Positions 31,058 through 39,951 of a stretch of DNA of 64,000 nt are shown piece by piece. Numbering within the stretch: the first letter of the stretch is position 1; each line of letters begins with the position of its first letter. Origin of the DNA: Paraburkholderia lacunae (GTDB lineage Bacteria > Pseudomonadota > Gammaproteobacteria > Burkholderiales > Burkholderiaceae). Position numbers and translations under genes: made by a program. The notes below the pieces were generated by a model. The model saw only the letters and a program-made list of their open reading frames with translations. It was not told where the DNA came from and ran no database searches. Location: NCBI RefSeq assembly GCF_003353175.1, contig NZ_QHKS01000028.1, forward strand, positions 24,366 to 88,365. Reading direction: 5' to 3'.

Positions 31058-32887
31058 ATGAAAACGAAGATCATCGGCAGATATGTTGCGGTATCGCTGG
31101 CCATGTTCGGAGCGGCAGCGTCGAGCGCGTACGGTTACGAGTTTTCGACAGGAATCAACGATCTCACGGGCTCGTGGGTGACCAACCTGACGGCAGGCGC
31201 GGGGATCCGGACCAAGAGCCCGAGTTGCTCGCTTACGGGCGATCCCAATTCCGAGGGTTGCGGCGCGGCGGCCAACACCAATCAATGGGGATTCGGCGAC
31301 AACGGCGACCTGAATTACCGTAAAGGACAGGCCTTCAGTACCTACGTGAGCGCGACCAGCGAGCTGCTGATGAAGATGCCGAGCGCCGGTCTCAAGTTCA
31401 TGATCCGCGGCACGGGGATGTACGACTTCCTCGCGAAAGACACGGCGAGAACGCCACTGTCGAGCACTGCATCGGCGCAGGTCGTCTACGATGCGCAACT
31501 GCTCGATCTGTGGGGCCAGAAGGATTTCGCGATCGGCGGGCGGTCCGCTCACGTGCGACTGGGCAACCAGGTGATCAACTGGGGCGAGAGCTTGTTCGCA
31601 CAGGGCGGCATCAATGCCACGAACTCGCTCGATATCCAGAAGCTGCTGGTACCGGGTTCGCAACTCAAGCAGGCGCTACTTCCCGCACCGATGGTGAGCT
31701 TCGCCGCCGATCTTTCGCATGGATTCAGCACTGAGGACTACTACCAGTTCAATTGGAACGGCAACCGCTATCCGCCCGTCGGATCTTACTGGTCAACGAC
31801 GAACAGCCTGGGCCGCGGCACGCAGCCGCTCACGATCAGCACGGCCAACCTCAACGTGGCGGGTCCCAGTGCGGGGACGATTGCCGGTTCGAATAGCGGC
31901 AACCAGAATGTGCTCGACGGAATCAACAACGGTCTCGTCAATGGCGCATTCGCCGGGCCGCCCTTCTTCGATATCGGTCTTCCGGTCAACTGGCAGGCGC
32001 CGTCGAAGTACAAGCCGCAGTTCGGCTTCAAGTTCAACTACGCGCCGCGCTCCTTCGGTGCGAACTTCGCGTTCTACTACATCAACTATACCGACAAGTC
32101 CCCTGTGCTTTCGTCACTGGCCAACGGGACCGAGCAGTGGTCGTATCTGCAGAACCGGCAACTGTTCGGTGTCAGCGCGAATTTCGGGCTGGGCGACTGG
32201 GCGATCGGCACGGAGCTGTCGTACCGGCCTCATGACGCCGTGGCGCTGTCGAGCTGCTATGGCGCTGGTGGTGCGCCCGATCTGAACACCAATGGTGTGC
32301 CAGGCATCAACTGCCAGCAGTGGGCCGACATGAAGAAGTTTCAGTACGACATCAACGGCATCCTCGCCCTCACGCGCAGCGAGTATCCGTTTCTCAAGCT
32401 GATCGGCGCGGATTCGGCGACGCTGAGCGCGGAGCTGACGTGGATCTACTACCCGGGCCTGAGTTCGAGCGGCATCACGCGCACGATCAACGGACAGGGG
32501 GTAACGCAGTTGCCGCAGGCGGGCTACCTTCCCTGGCTGAACAACAACTCGAGTCTCGGCTATCCGATCGGGATGGCGCAAGGCACGTCGAGCTCCGTGG
32601 GAGCAACCGTTGATTTCAACTGGACCTATGATGGCACGCTGATTCACGGCTGGCAGGTGACGCCGGGTATCACCTTCGCCGATGGACTCTACGGCTATAC
32701 GCCGACACTCAACGCGAACTATCTGCAGGGCGCGAAGTCGCTGAACCTCTACGTGCTGTTCAACCAGAACCCGACCACCTGGCAGGCGGGCATCAACTAC
32801 ACGCTGTTCTGGGGAGGCCACAACACGGTCGGCCAGCCATATGCGGACAGGAATTTCGTCGGGATGTTCGTCACCCGCAACTTCTGA
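31058..32887 (+). CDS. DUF1302 outer-membrane protein
   Basis: A 609-residue protein with a signal peptide (about 1-26, ending SSAYGYEF) and a body of alternating aromatic beta strands ending in Phe (FVGMFVTRNF), consistent with an outer-membrane beta-barrel. DUF1302 blocks are visible, such as RLGNQVINWGESLFAQGGIN near residues 165-185. DUF1302 proteins accompany DUF1329 and RND permeases in steroid, terpene and other hydrophobic-compound clusters, probably as the outer-membrane passage. It lies 45 bp before the RND gene in the same unit. Confidence 0.87.
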   Translation: MKTKIIGRYVAVSLAMFGAAASSAYGYEFSTGINDLTGSWVTNLTAGAGIRTKSPSCSLTGDPNSEGCGAAANTNQWGFGDNGDLNYRKGQAFSTYVSATSELLMKMPSAGLKFMIRGTGMYDFLAKDTARTPLSSTASAQVVYDAQLLDLWGQKDFAIGGRSAHVRLGNQVINWGESLFAQGGINATNSLDIQKLLVPGSQLKQALLPAPMVSFAADLSHGFSTEDYYQFNWNGNRYPPVGSYWSTTNSLGRGTQPLTISTANLNVAGPSAGTIAGSNSGNQNVLDGINNGLVNGAFAGPPFFDIGLPVNWQAPSKYKPQFGFKFNYAPRSFGANFAFYYINYTDKSPVLSSLANGTEQWSYLQNRQLFGVSANFGLGDWAIGTELSYRPHDAVALSSCYGAGGAPDLNTNGVPGINCQQWADMKKFQYDINGILALTRSEYPFLKLIGADSATLSAELTWIYYPGLSSSGITRTINGQGVTQLPQAGYLPWLNNNSSLGYPIGMAQGTSSSVGATVDFNWTYDGTLIHGWQVTPGITFADGLYGYTPTLNANYLQGAKSLNLYVLFNQNPTTWQAGINYTLFWGGHNTVGQPYADRNFVGMFVTRNF

Positions 32888-32932
32888 TCGCCCGATGCCG
32901 TGGGCCTTTGAATCACCTGAGGGAAGAATGCC

Positions 32933-35293
32933 GTGTTAAATCGCCTGGTTAATAGTCTGGAAAGGGTGTGCTTCGGCCATCGGATCGCCGTGCTCGTGAC
33001 AATCGGTGTGTTTACTGCCGTCATGGCCGTGTTCGCGGTGCAGCTGCGCATGGACGCTGGTTTCGAGAAACAGATGCCGATCGGCCACGAGTACATCCAG
33101 ACCTTCCAGAAGTACCGCTCCGACCTGCTCGGTGCGAACCGGATCACCTTCGTCGTGCGGGCCCGCAAGGGTTCGATCTGGACGAAGGAGGGGCTTACGC
33201 GCCTGTACCAGGTAACCCAGGCCGTCACGTATCTGCCGAACGTGGACCGCATCGGCGTGCAGTCGCTCTGGACGCCGAACGCCTACGTGAACGAGATCAC
33301 CGACGAAGGCTTCCGCGCCGAGCCGATCATCTCCGGCACGATCACGCCTGCCCAGCTCACGCCCGACGTCGTCGCGGCGATCCGCCGCGCGACCACGTTG
33401 GGTGGCTACGTCGGCACGCTTGTCTCGCACAACGAGGACAGCGCGATGATCACGGCCGAGCTCAACGAGCGGGATCGCAACGGCAAGGTGCTCGACTACG
33501 TGGCATTCAACCATCAGCTCGAAGCGCAGATCCGCAAGCCGTTCGAGGATGCGGGCTATGAAATCCAGATCATCGGCTTCGCCAAGCAGATCGGCGATAT
33601 CGCCGATGGCGCGACGGCCGTGCTCGGCTTCTGCGGTATCGCGCTCCTGCTCACTGCGCTCGCCGTCTACTGGTATTGCCATTCGGTCCGCTTCACGGTG
33701 CTGCTGATTTCGTGCTCGCTGACGTCGCTCGTCTGGCAGTTCGGCACGCTCAGGCTGCTGGGCTTCGGTCTCGATCCGCTCGCCGTGCTGGTCCCGTTCC
33801 TGGTGTTTGCGATCGGCGTCTCGCATGGCGTGCAGCAGGTCAACTTCATCGTGCGCGAGATTGCGCACGGCAACAGCTCGTTCGATGCGGCCCGTCACAG
33901 CTTCAGCGGTCTTCTGATTCCCGGTGTGCTGGCGCTCGTCACCGCGTTCGTTTCGTTCATCACGCTGCTGCTGATACCGATTCCGATGGTGCGTGAGCTG
34001 GCGATCACGGCATCGCTCGGTGTCGGCTACAAGATCGTGACGAACCTCGTGCTGCTGCCCGTCGCGGCTTCGTGCTTCAACTTCACGAAGGCCTATGCCG
34101 ACAATGCGCTCAAGCGCAGCGAACGGCGCTCATCGTGGCTGCGCGGGCTGGCGCGGATCGCCCAGCCGAGGTATGCGGGTGTCACCGTGGCGTTGGCACT
34201 GGCAGTGTTCGCACTCGCTGCATGGCAAAGCCGCGACCGCGTGATTGGCACGCTCCAGCCGGGCGCGCCCGAACTGCGTGCGGACGCGCGGTTCAACCGC
34301 GATGCGACCTCGATCGCCAACAACTATGACATCGGTCTCGACTGGCTCACGGTCGCAATCGAGTCTGACGGCAAGGCCTGCGACAACCCGGCCGCCGGAC
34401 TGTATGAAGACGACCTGACGAGCGCGATGCGCAGCGAGCCGGGCGTCGTGTCGGTGCAGTCGTATTCGGCGATGCTGCGCCGCTACAACCAGGGTTACAA
34501 CGAAGACTACCCGAGGATGAATGTCGTGCCGATCGACCCTGAAAACTACGGCGCGGTCTCGGTCGACGCCGGCCGGGTAAAGGGATTCATGAAAGGCAAC
34601 TGCGGGATGACGGCGGTGCACCTGTTTCTGACCGATCACAAGGCCACGACGATCAGCCGGATTCTCGATGACGTGAAGCAGTACCGCGTATCCCACGTCT
34701 TTCCTGGTATCAACGTGCGTCTCGCGGCGGGCAATGCGGGCGTGCTTGCCGCCACCAACGAAGAGGTGGCGCGCAGTGAGTTGCCCATGATGCTTTACGT
34801 CTACGCGGCCATCCTGATCCTCGTGTTCCTGGCCTACCGCGACTGGCGCGCGATGCTGGCCTGCTGTCTGCCGCTGACGGTTGCCACCTTTATCGGTTAC
34901 TGGTTCATGAAGGAACTGAAGATCGGCCTGACGGTCGCCACTCTGCCCGTCATGGTGCTGGCCGTCGGTATTGGCGTGGATTACGCGTTCTACATCTACA
35001 ACCGGCTGCAGATGCATCTGGCTCACGGCCAGAACATCGTGAAGGCGGTTCAGCACGCGATGCTTGAAGTGGGCGTCGCGACGATCTTCACGGCGATCAC
35101 GCTGGCCATTGGCGTGGCAACGTGGAGTTTCTCGGCGCTGAAGTTCCAGGCGGACATGGGCAAGCTGCTGGCGTTCATGTTCCTCGTGAATCTGCTGATG
35201 GCGATGACGGCGCTTCCCGCACTGGCATCTGTACTGGAGCGCTGGTTCCCGCGTCGCAAGCCGGCACGCGCGCCCGGTCTGTTCAGCCACTGA
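32933..35293 (+). CDS. RND/MMPL-family transporter
   Basis: A 786-residue MMPL-type RND permease starting at GTG 32933. Layout: TM1 (about 18-38), periplasmic domain, a block of five helices (about 225-385) containing the GVSHGVQQVNF motif, TM7 near residue 415, a second periplasmic domain, and a final block of helices (about 620-775) with VGIGVDYAFYIYNRLQ. Two-domain, 12-TM permeases of about 780-800 residues pair with DUF1302/DUF1329 proteins and move hydrophobic compounds across the envelope. Direction (uptake or export) is not known here. The unit continues with a YCF48-like protein. Confidence 0.87.
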   Translation: MLNRLVNSLERVCFGHRIAVLVTIGVFTAVMAVFAVQLRMDAGFEKQMPIGHEYIQTFQKYRSDLLGANRITFVVRARKGSIWTKEGLTRLYQVTQAVTYLPNVDRIGVQSLWTPNAYVNEITDEGFRAEPIISGTITPAQLTPDVVAAIRRATTLGGYVGTLVSHNEDSAMITAELNERDRNGKVLDYVAFNHQLEAQIRKPFEDAGYEIQIIGFAKQIGDIADGATAVLGFCGIALLLTALAVYWYCHSVRFTVLLISCSLTSLVWQFGTLRLLGFGLDPLAVLVPFLVFAIGVSHGVQQVNFIVREIAHGNSSFDAARHSFSGLLIPGVLALVTAFVSFITLLLIPIPMVRELAITASLGVGYKIVTNLVLLPVAASCFNFTKAYADNALKRSERRSSWLRGLARIAQPRYAGVTVALALAVFALAAWQSRDRVIGTLQPGAPELRADARFNRDATSIANNYDIGLDWLTVAIESDGKACDNPAAGLYEDDLTSAMRSEPGVVSVQSYSAMLRRYNQGYNEDYPRMNVVPIDPENYGAVSVDAGRVKGFMKGNCGMTAVHLFLTDHKATTISRILDDVKQYRVSHVFPGINVRLAAGNAGVLAATNEEVARSELPMMLYVYAAILILVFLAYRDWRAMLACCLPLTVATFIGYWFMKELKIGLTVATLPVMVLAVGIGVDYAFYIYNRLQMHLAHGQNIVKAVQHAMLEVGVATIFTAITLAIGVATWSFSALKFQADMGKLLAFMFLVNLLMAMTALPALASVLERWFPRRKPARAPGLFSH

Positions 35294-35326
35294 TGCCCGC
35301 GAGTACCCAATAACCGAGGTCCAGCC

Positions 35327-36292
35327 ATGATCAAGACGCTTGTTGCCTGTACCGCGCTCTGCGCTTCCATCACCGCGTTCGCACAACCCCCGGGAACGGT
35401 CGCAACGTGGGCCGCGATGCCGGCTCATTCCTGGACCGCTCCGTCACACATGATGTTGATGGACGCCACGCGCGCCGGCAGACGCATGGTCGCCGTGGGC
35501 GAGCACGGCGTGATTCTTCTTTCAGACGATGACGGACACAGCTGGCGGCAGGCGCGTCAGGTGCCGGTGTCGGCGACCCTCTCGGCCGTCACCTTCACCG
35601 ATGCCAAACACGGCTGGGCGGTCGGCCAATGGGGCGTGATCCTCGCGACCCGAAACGGCGGCGAAACCTGGGAGAAGCAGCGCATCGACATTTCGGTCGA
35701 CCAGCCCCTGTTTTCCGTACTCTTCACCAATGAGCAGGACGGGATAGCGGTGGGCCTGTGGTCACTGATGCTCACGACCCGTGACGGCGGCAGGACATGG
35801 GCCCGAAAGACCTTGCCGAAGCCGCCGGGAGGCGAGAAGGCGGACCGCAATCTGTACCACGTCTTTGCCGACCGCAAGGGCGGGCTTTATATCTCCGCTG
35901 AACAGGGGACGGTGCTCAAATCGACCGACGGCGGCGCGAACTGGACCTACCTTCCGACGGGTGGCAAGGGCACGCTGTGGACGGGTGTGGCGCTACCTGA
36001 CGGGCGGCTCGTCGTTGGTGGCTTGCTCGGCAGTCTGTTCGAAAGCCGCGATGGCGGGGCGACGTGGGCGGCGCTGAACTCGGGCACGAAGAGTTCAATC
36101 ACCGATCTCGTGGCGACGCGAAGCGGATTCTTGGGTGTCGGACTCGATGGCCTTGTGTTCCGGCAACACAAGGGGAGCGCGTCGTTCGAGGTTCATCAGC
36201 GCAACGATCGCGCTACGCTCACCGCCGCATTGATCGATGGCGCCGGCAAACCCGTGTTGTTTTCGCAGGACGGGGTGCTGACGGCCCGTTGA
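35327..36292 (+). CDS. YCF48/BNR-repeat periplasmic beta-propeller
   Basis: A 321-residue protein with a signal peptide (about 1-19, TAFAQ) and at least five sialidase-type BNR blades: SDDDGHSWRQ, TRNGGETWEK, TRDGGRTWAR, STDGGANWTY and SRDGGATWAA, each with the SxDGGxTW core. YCF48/HCF136-like propellers act as assembly or docking factors. In this module (DUF1329-DUF1302-RND) such a protein is the usual fourth partner. It begins 33 bp after the RND gene and precedes the first amine oxidase by 64 bp. Confidence 0.86.
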   Translation: MIKTLVACTALCASITAFAQPPGTVATWAAMPAHSWTAPSHMMLMDATRAGRRMVAVGEHGVILLSDDDGHSWRQARQVPVSATLSAVTFTDAKHGWAVGQWGVILATRNGGETWEKQRIDISVDQPLFSVLFTNEQDGIAVGLWSLMLTTRDGGRTWARKTLPKPPGGEKADRNLYHVFADRKGGLYISAEQGTVLKSTDGGANWTYLPTGGKGTLWTGVALPDGRLVVGGLLGSLFESRDGGATWAALNSGTKSSITDLVATRSGFLGVGLDGLVFRQHKGSASFEVHQRNDRATLTAALIDGAGKPVLFSQDGVLTAR

Positions 36293-36356
36293 GAAACGCC
36301 AGTCGCTACCTTATTAGATCGTTCTCCTTAATAGCTGGGAATAAAGAGGAGAAGCA

Positions 36357-37868
36357 ATGAAACTGAATTGGGCATCAAAGATGGATAGGAAACGTAAGCC
36401 GGATACACAGACCCGGCGCCAGCTTCTACGCATCACGGCGATAAGCGCGGCGTCACTCGCGACCGGCGGCGTGTCGCTGGCACAGGCCGCCGCAACGACC
36501 GCAACGAAGCCTATGAACGGCGACATTCTGGACGTCGCAATCATCGGCGCGGGTCTTGCTGGATTGACCGCCGGCCGTGACCTCAAACTGGCCGGATGCG
36601 ATTCGTTCGTCGTGCTCGAGGCGCGCGACCGCGTCGGCGGACGCACGTATAACCATGACCTCGGACACGGCGTCGTTTCCGAAGCCGGAGGGCAGTGGAT
36701 CGGTCCCGGCCAGACCGCGATCTTCGATCTGGCACGTCAACTCGAGATCGATACGTTTCCGAGCTGGTACGCGGGCAAGACCGTCGTGATGGCGCAGGGC
36801 GCTACGGTGGCCCAGGATTTTCAAGGGGGCACTGGGGATGACGACACGATCGGTAACCGGCTTGCCGAACTGTCGCGCGGCGTGCCGTCCGGGGCGCCGT
36901 GGAAAGCGCCGCATCTGGCGGAACTGGACAAGCTCTCTTACGGCGAGTGGCTGTTGCAGCAGGGCGTGAAATACGAGGACGGCTACTTTCTCGCGCTAGC
37001 CGCGAAGCTGACCACGGGCGGTGCGCCAGCGCAGCTGGGTCTGCTGCACTACCTATCGATGATCAACAGCGCAAGCTGCAACTACACGCAGCTCGAAGCG
37101 TTCAAAGGCGGCGCGCAGGAAACGCGCATCGTCGGCGGCTCGCAGCGTCTGAGTATCAAGGTGGCCAATCAACTCGGCGACAAGGTCAGGCTGTCCTCGC
37201 CGGTGCGCAAGATCGCCGGCTGGGATCGCGATGTTGTCGAACTGCATACCGATCAGGGCGTGGTCAAGGCGCGCCGCGTGATCGTTGCGATGAACCCTGC
37301 CCTGTGCAATCAAGTGGTTTTCGATCCGCCGTTGCCCGGCGGGCGGGCGCAGCTACAGCGGAACTGGCCCACAAACGCCCCCATGCGCAAGACGGTCCAC
37401 GTCTACGACAAACCGTTCTGGCGCGACGCCGGTTACTGCGGAACGATCTTCCAGGTCGGCGGCCCGGTTTTCATGGCGTACGACAACTCGCCCCCCGATG
37501 CGTCGCTCGGCGTGATCGCCGCGTTCGTCGCGCCGGGGATGTTGCCCAACGATCCCACGACGGCGGAAAGAACGCTTTCGGCCACGTTTGCGAAGGCATT
37601 CGGCGACCGCGCGCTGCATCCGACGCAATTCCACGACTACGACTGGGGCCGGGTCGATCCATGGACCCTGCATTGCATCAATCCCATGCCACCGGGCTTC
37701 TGGTCGAAGTGGGGCAAGTATCTGCATCCCGAAGTGGGCCGCCTGATCTGGTCAGGGACCGAAACCGCCGACATCTGGGCCGGCGCGATGGATGGCGCCG
37801 TGCGTTCGGGTCACCGCGCAGCCTTGCAGGCGCTGGCCGGTTTCACTCAACGCGGCGAGGTGGCGTGA
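36357..37868 (+). CDS. Tat-exported flavin monoamine oxidase-family dehydrogenase, copy 1
   Basis: A 503-residue FAD amine oxidase. A twin-arginine leader (TRRQLLRITA, then hydrophobic residues to LAQAAA, about 20-45) predicts folded export to the periplasm. The FAD fold starts DVAIIGAGLAGLTAGRDL, with VVLEARDRVGGRT and the C-terminal GTETADIWAGAMDGAVRSG flavin motif. A diheme cytochrome c gene begins on the next base after its stop, so electrons probably go to cytochrome c rather than O2, as reported for nicotine oxidoreductase NicA2. Start ATG follows GAGGAGAAGC. A paralogue with its own cytochrome lies at 49344. Substrate not identifiable; a secondary or primary amine is expected. Confidence 0.86.
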   Translation: MKLNWASKMDRKRKPDTQTRRQLLRITAISAASLATGGVSLAQAAATTATKPMNGDILDVAIIGAGLAGLTAGRDLKLAGCDSFVVLEARDRVGGRTYNHDLGHGVVSEAGGQWIGPGQTAIFDLARQLEIDTFPSWYAGKTVVMAQGATVAQDFQGGTGDDDTIGNRLAELSRGVPSGAPWKAPHLAELDKLSYGEWLLQQGVKYEDGYFLALAAKLTTGGAPAQLGLLHYLSMINSASCNYTQLEAFKGGAQETRIVGGSQRLSIKVANQLGDKVRLSSPVRKIAGWDRDVVELHTDQGVVKARRVIVAMNPALCNQVVFDPPLPGGRAQLQRNWPTNAPMRKTVHVYDKPFWRDAGYCGTIFQVGGPVFMAYDNSPPDASLGVIAAFVAPGMLPNDPTTAERTLSATFAKAFGDRALHPTQFHDYDWGRVDPWTLHCINPMPPGFWSKWGKYLHPEVGRLIWSGTETADIWAGAMDGAVRSGHRAALQALAGFTQRGEVA

Positions 37869-38549
37869 ATGAAACGGGCATGGATCGTAAGCGCAGTCGT
37901 CGTGCTGGCAGGCGTCGTGGGTGTGGGAGCGCTCTACGGGCGCGAATACCTCGACGGCATGCATTTCGAAAAATCGATGAGCGAAATCGACAAGACGGAA
38001 GTGGTCAACGGCGGCCCCTGGCCGCAGCCGCAGGAGACCTGTGTCTTCTGCCACGGTGCGCACGGCCAGTCCGTCAACGCCTGGTATCCGGCGCTGTCCG
38101 GACAACCCGAGGCTTATCTCGTTGCCCAGTTGCACGCGTTTGCCGGAGGGCAACGACCCAACCCCTACATGGGGGCGATTGCGAGGGGGCTTACGGACGA
38201 GCAGATCAAGTCGCTGGCTGCTTATTTCGCGCGGCAGACGCCGTCCCAAAGCGAAGCGGTGCACGCCCAGACAGCGCTCGAAAAGCAGGGCATGGCGCTC
38301 GTAGCGGCGAAAAGCTGCCAGGCCTGCCACGGGGCTTCGTTCATGGGCCAGGGTGCCGTGCCGCGTCTGGCAGGCCAGGGCGAAGCTTATCTCGCGACGC
38401 AGCTTGCTGCGTTCAAGGCGGGCGAACGTCGTGACCCGAGCGGCGCAATGAACGGGATGGCGGCCGCATTGTCCGGCGAAGACATCCACGCGGTAGCCAG
38501 CTACCTCGCGGGCCTGAGGCCTGGGGGCAGCCCCGCAGGCGTGCAATAG
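37869..38549 (+). CDS. Diheme cytochrome c (c4-like), partner of amine oxidase copy 1
   Basis: A 226-residue protein with an N-terminal membrane anchor or uncleaved signal (about 4-24) and two class I heme c domains: CVFCH (58-62) and CQACH (150-154), each followed by a distal Met region (NPYMGAIARGL, and SGAMNGMAAAL) . This two-domain layout is cytochrome c4-like. It starts directly after the amine oxidase stop, which implies a dedicated electron acceptor passing electrons to the terminal oxidase. The gene ends the first unit; copy C of the regulon element follows 35 bp later. Confidence 0.9.
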   Translation: MKRAWIVSAVVVLAGVVGVGALYGREYLDGMHFEKSMSEIDKTEVVNGGPWPQPQETCVFCHGAHGQSVNAWYPALSGQPEAYLVAQLHAFAGGQRPNPYMGAIARGLTDEQIKSLAAYFARQTPSQSEAVHAQTALEKQGMALVAAKSCQACHGASFMGQGAVPRLAGQGEAYLATQLAAFKAGERRDPSGAMNGMAAALSGEDIHAVASYLAGLRPGGSPAGVQ

Positions 38550-38583
38550 CCGCATTGGCGTAGCGCGGCAGGAGTCGGGAAGA

Positions 38584-38654
38584 GACAGGAAATACCCTGT
38601 CTTTTTTAGCTTTACGTATTTGGTATCATGAACTATGTTTTGTATTGTGTTCTA
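38584..38654 (+). promoter_or_regulatory. Composite regulon element, copy C
   Basis: Palindrome GACAGGAAATACCCTGTC (38584-38601) followed by T6, then direct repeats GGTATCATGAACTA (38622-38635) and TGTATTGTGTTCTA (38641-38654). It lies 116 bp before the saccharopine-dehydrogenase-like gene. The palindrome plus T-run could also terminate the preceding unit. Confidence 0.7.
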
Positions 38655-38770
38655 TAACATGGGCGTGCATTATCGCAGTATCGTCCGACGGCGGGGTTCG
38701 CCAGCCGCCGAAGACAATCCGGGCATTTAGCCGACTCGACATTCGACCAATCAAGTTTCAGGAGACAAGC

Positions 38771-39904
38771 ATGGCAAAGCATTCCGTCGTCGTTTATGGC
38801 GCAAGCGGTTATACCGGCATGTTGATCATGGACTGGCTCATCGACCAGGACATTCCCTTTACGGCGGTCGCACGTAATGCGAAGCGCACGCAGGACATGA
38901 TGGCGCAGCGTGTCGTGCGCCTCGAATCGGCGAACTACGAAGTCATCGAAGCCGAGCACAGCGTGGATTCGCTCGTGAACGCCTTTCGCGGTGCAAAGGT
39001 CGTGTGCAACACGGTCGGGCCGTTCTTCAACTTCGGCCTCACCGCTGTGGAAGCGGCGCTCAAGGCTGGCTGCCACTACCTCGACACTACTGGCGAGCAG
39101 CACTTTATCCGCCAGGTTCGCGAGCAGTTTGGCGAGCAGTTCCGGCAGGCCGGGCAGCTGGTGTCGCCCTCGAATGCCTACATGTACACGTTCGCCGAAA
39201 TCGCCGCCGAACTGGCACTCGAAACGCCCGGTATAGACGCGCTGGAGACGGCCACGCTCACGCGCGGCCCGCGCGGCGCCGGCGCTGGTGTGAGCGTGGG
39301 CTCCACTGCGACCATCTTCGAAGGCTATCGCCAGGAATCTTCCTATCTGTGGGAAAAGAAGCTGGTGCCGCATGACAGGCACGCTTCGTTCAACATCGCT
39401 TCTCCCGATTTCCTTCAGCCCGTGTTTGCTCTGCCGTGGGGCGGTACGTCGCTGCCGGTGTATTTCGAGCACGATGCGCGCGTGCGCAGCTGTATCTCGT
39501 GCGTGGGTTTCTACGACAACAACGCGATGCAGATGGTGCATGGACTCGGTCAGAAGTGGGATGCGGAATACGCGCACCTGCCGCGCGAGCAGCAGGACGC
39601 GGTGCTCAAGCAGCTTGTCGATTCCGTGACTCCGTCAATGCCACCGCGCGAGCGCACGTCGCTTCATCGCACTGTCGACTTCGCGATCGGCCGCGGTCAA
39701 CTTGCAGCGGTACGCGCGACCCTGCACGGCATCACGCCGTACATCGCCACCGGAGCCATTCATGCCGCCGGCGTCGCCAAGCTTCTCGACGGCGACACCG
39801 CCAAGGTCGGGTTTGCATCCGGCTCGAAGGCTTTCGGGCATCGCTATCTGCTCGGGTTCCTCGAGCAGCGCGGGCTCGCGCGCGCGACCGTCGCTCAGCT
39901 GTAA
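38771..39904 (+). CDS. Saccharopine dehydrogenase-like NAD(P)-binding reductase
   Basis: A 377-residue protein with an N-terminal Rossmann fold (VVVYGASGYTGMLIMDWL, residues about 6-25) and the saccharopine-dehydrogenase/trans-acting enoyl-reductase pattern (VVCNTVGPFFNFGLTAVEA, GCHYLDTTGEQ). Related proteins reduce double bonds in polyketide-type lipids or act on unknown acyl substrates. ATG 38771 is preceded by GGAGAC; an upstream extension to 38645 overlaps the promoter element and was rejected. It leads an operon with acyl-CoA ligase, thiolase and a Tat flavoprotein. The substrate is probably a CoA or cyclic intermediate, which is inference. Confidence 0.8.
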   Translation: MAKHSVVVYGASGYTGMLIMDWLIDQDIPFTAVARNAKRTQDMMAQRVVRLESANYEVIEAEHSVDSLVNAFRGAKVVCNTVGPFFNFGLTAVEAALKAGCHYLDTTGEQHFIRQVREQFGEQFRQAGQLVSPSNAYMYTFAEIAAELALETPGIDALETATLTRGPRGAGAGVSVGSTATIFEGYRQESSYLWEKKLVPHDRHASFNIASPDFLQPVFALPWGGTSLPVYFEHDARVRSCISCVGFYDNNAMQMVHGLGQKWDAEYAHLPREQQDAVLKQLVDSVTPSMPPRERTSLHRTVDFAIGRGQLAAVRATLHGITPYIATGAIHAAGVAKLLDGDTAKVGFASGSKAFGHRYLLGFLEQRGLARATVAQL

Positions 39905-39951
39905 GCGCCGCGAACGAGCAGATTGAGGACAGATTCAGGGAAACATGGGAC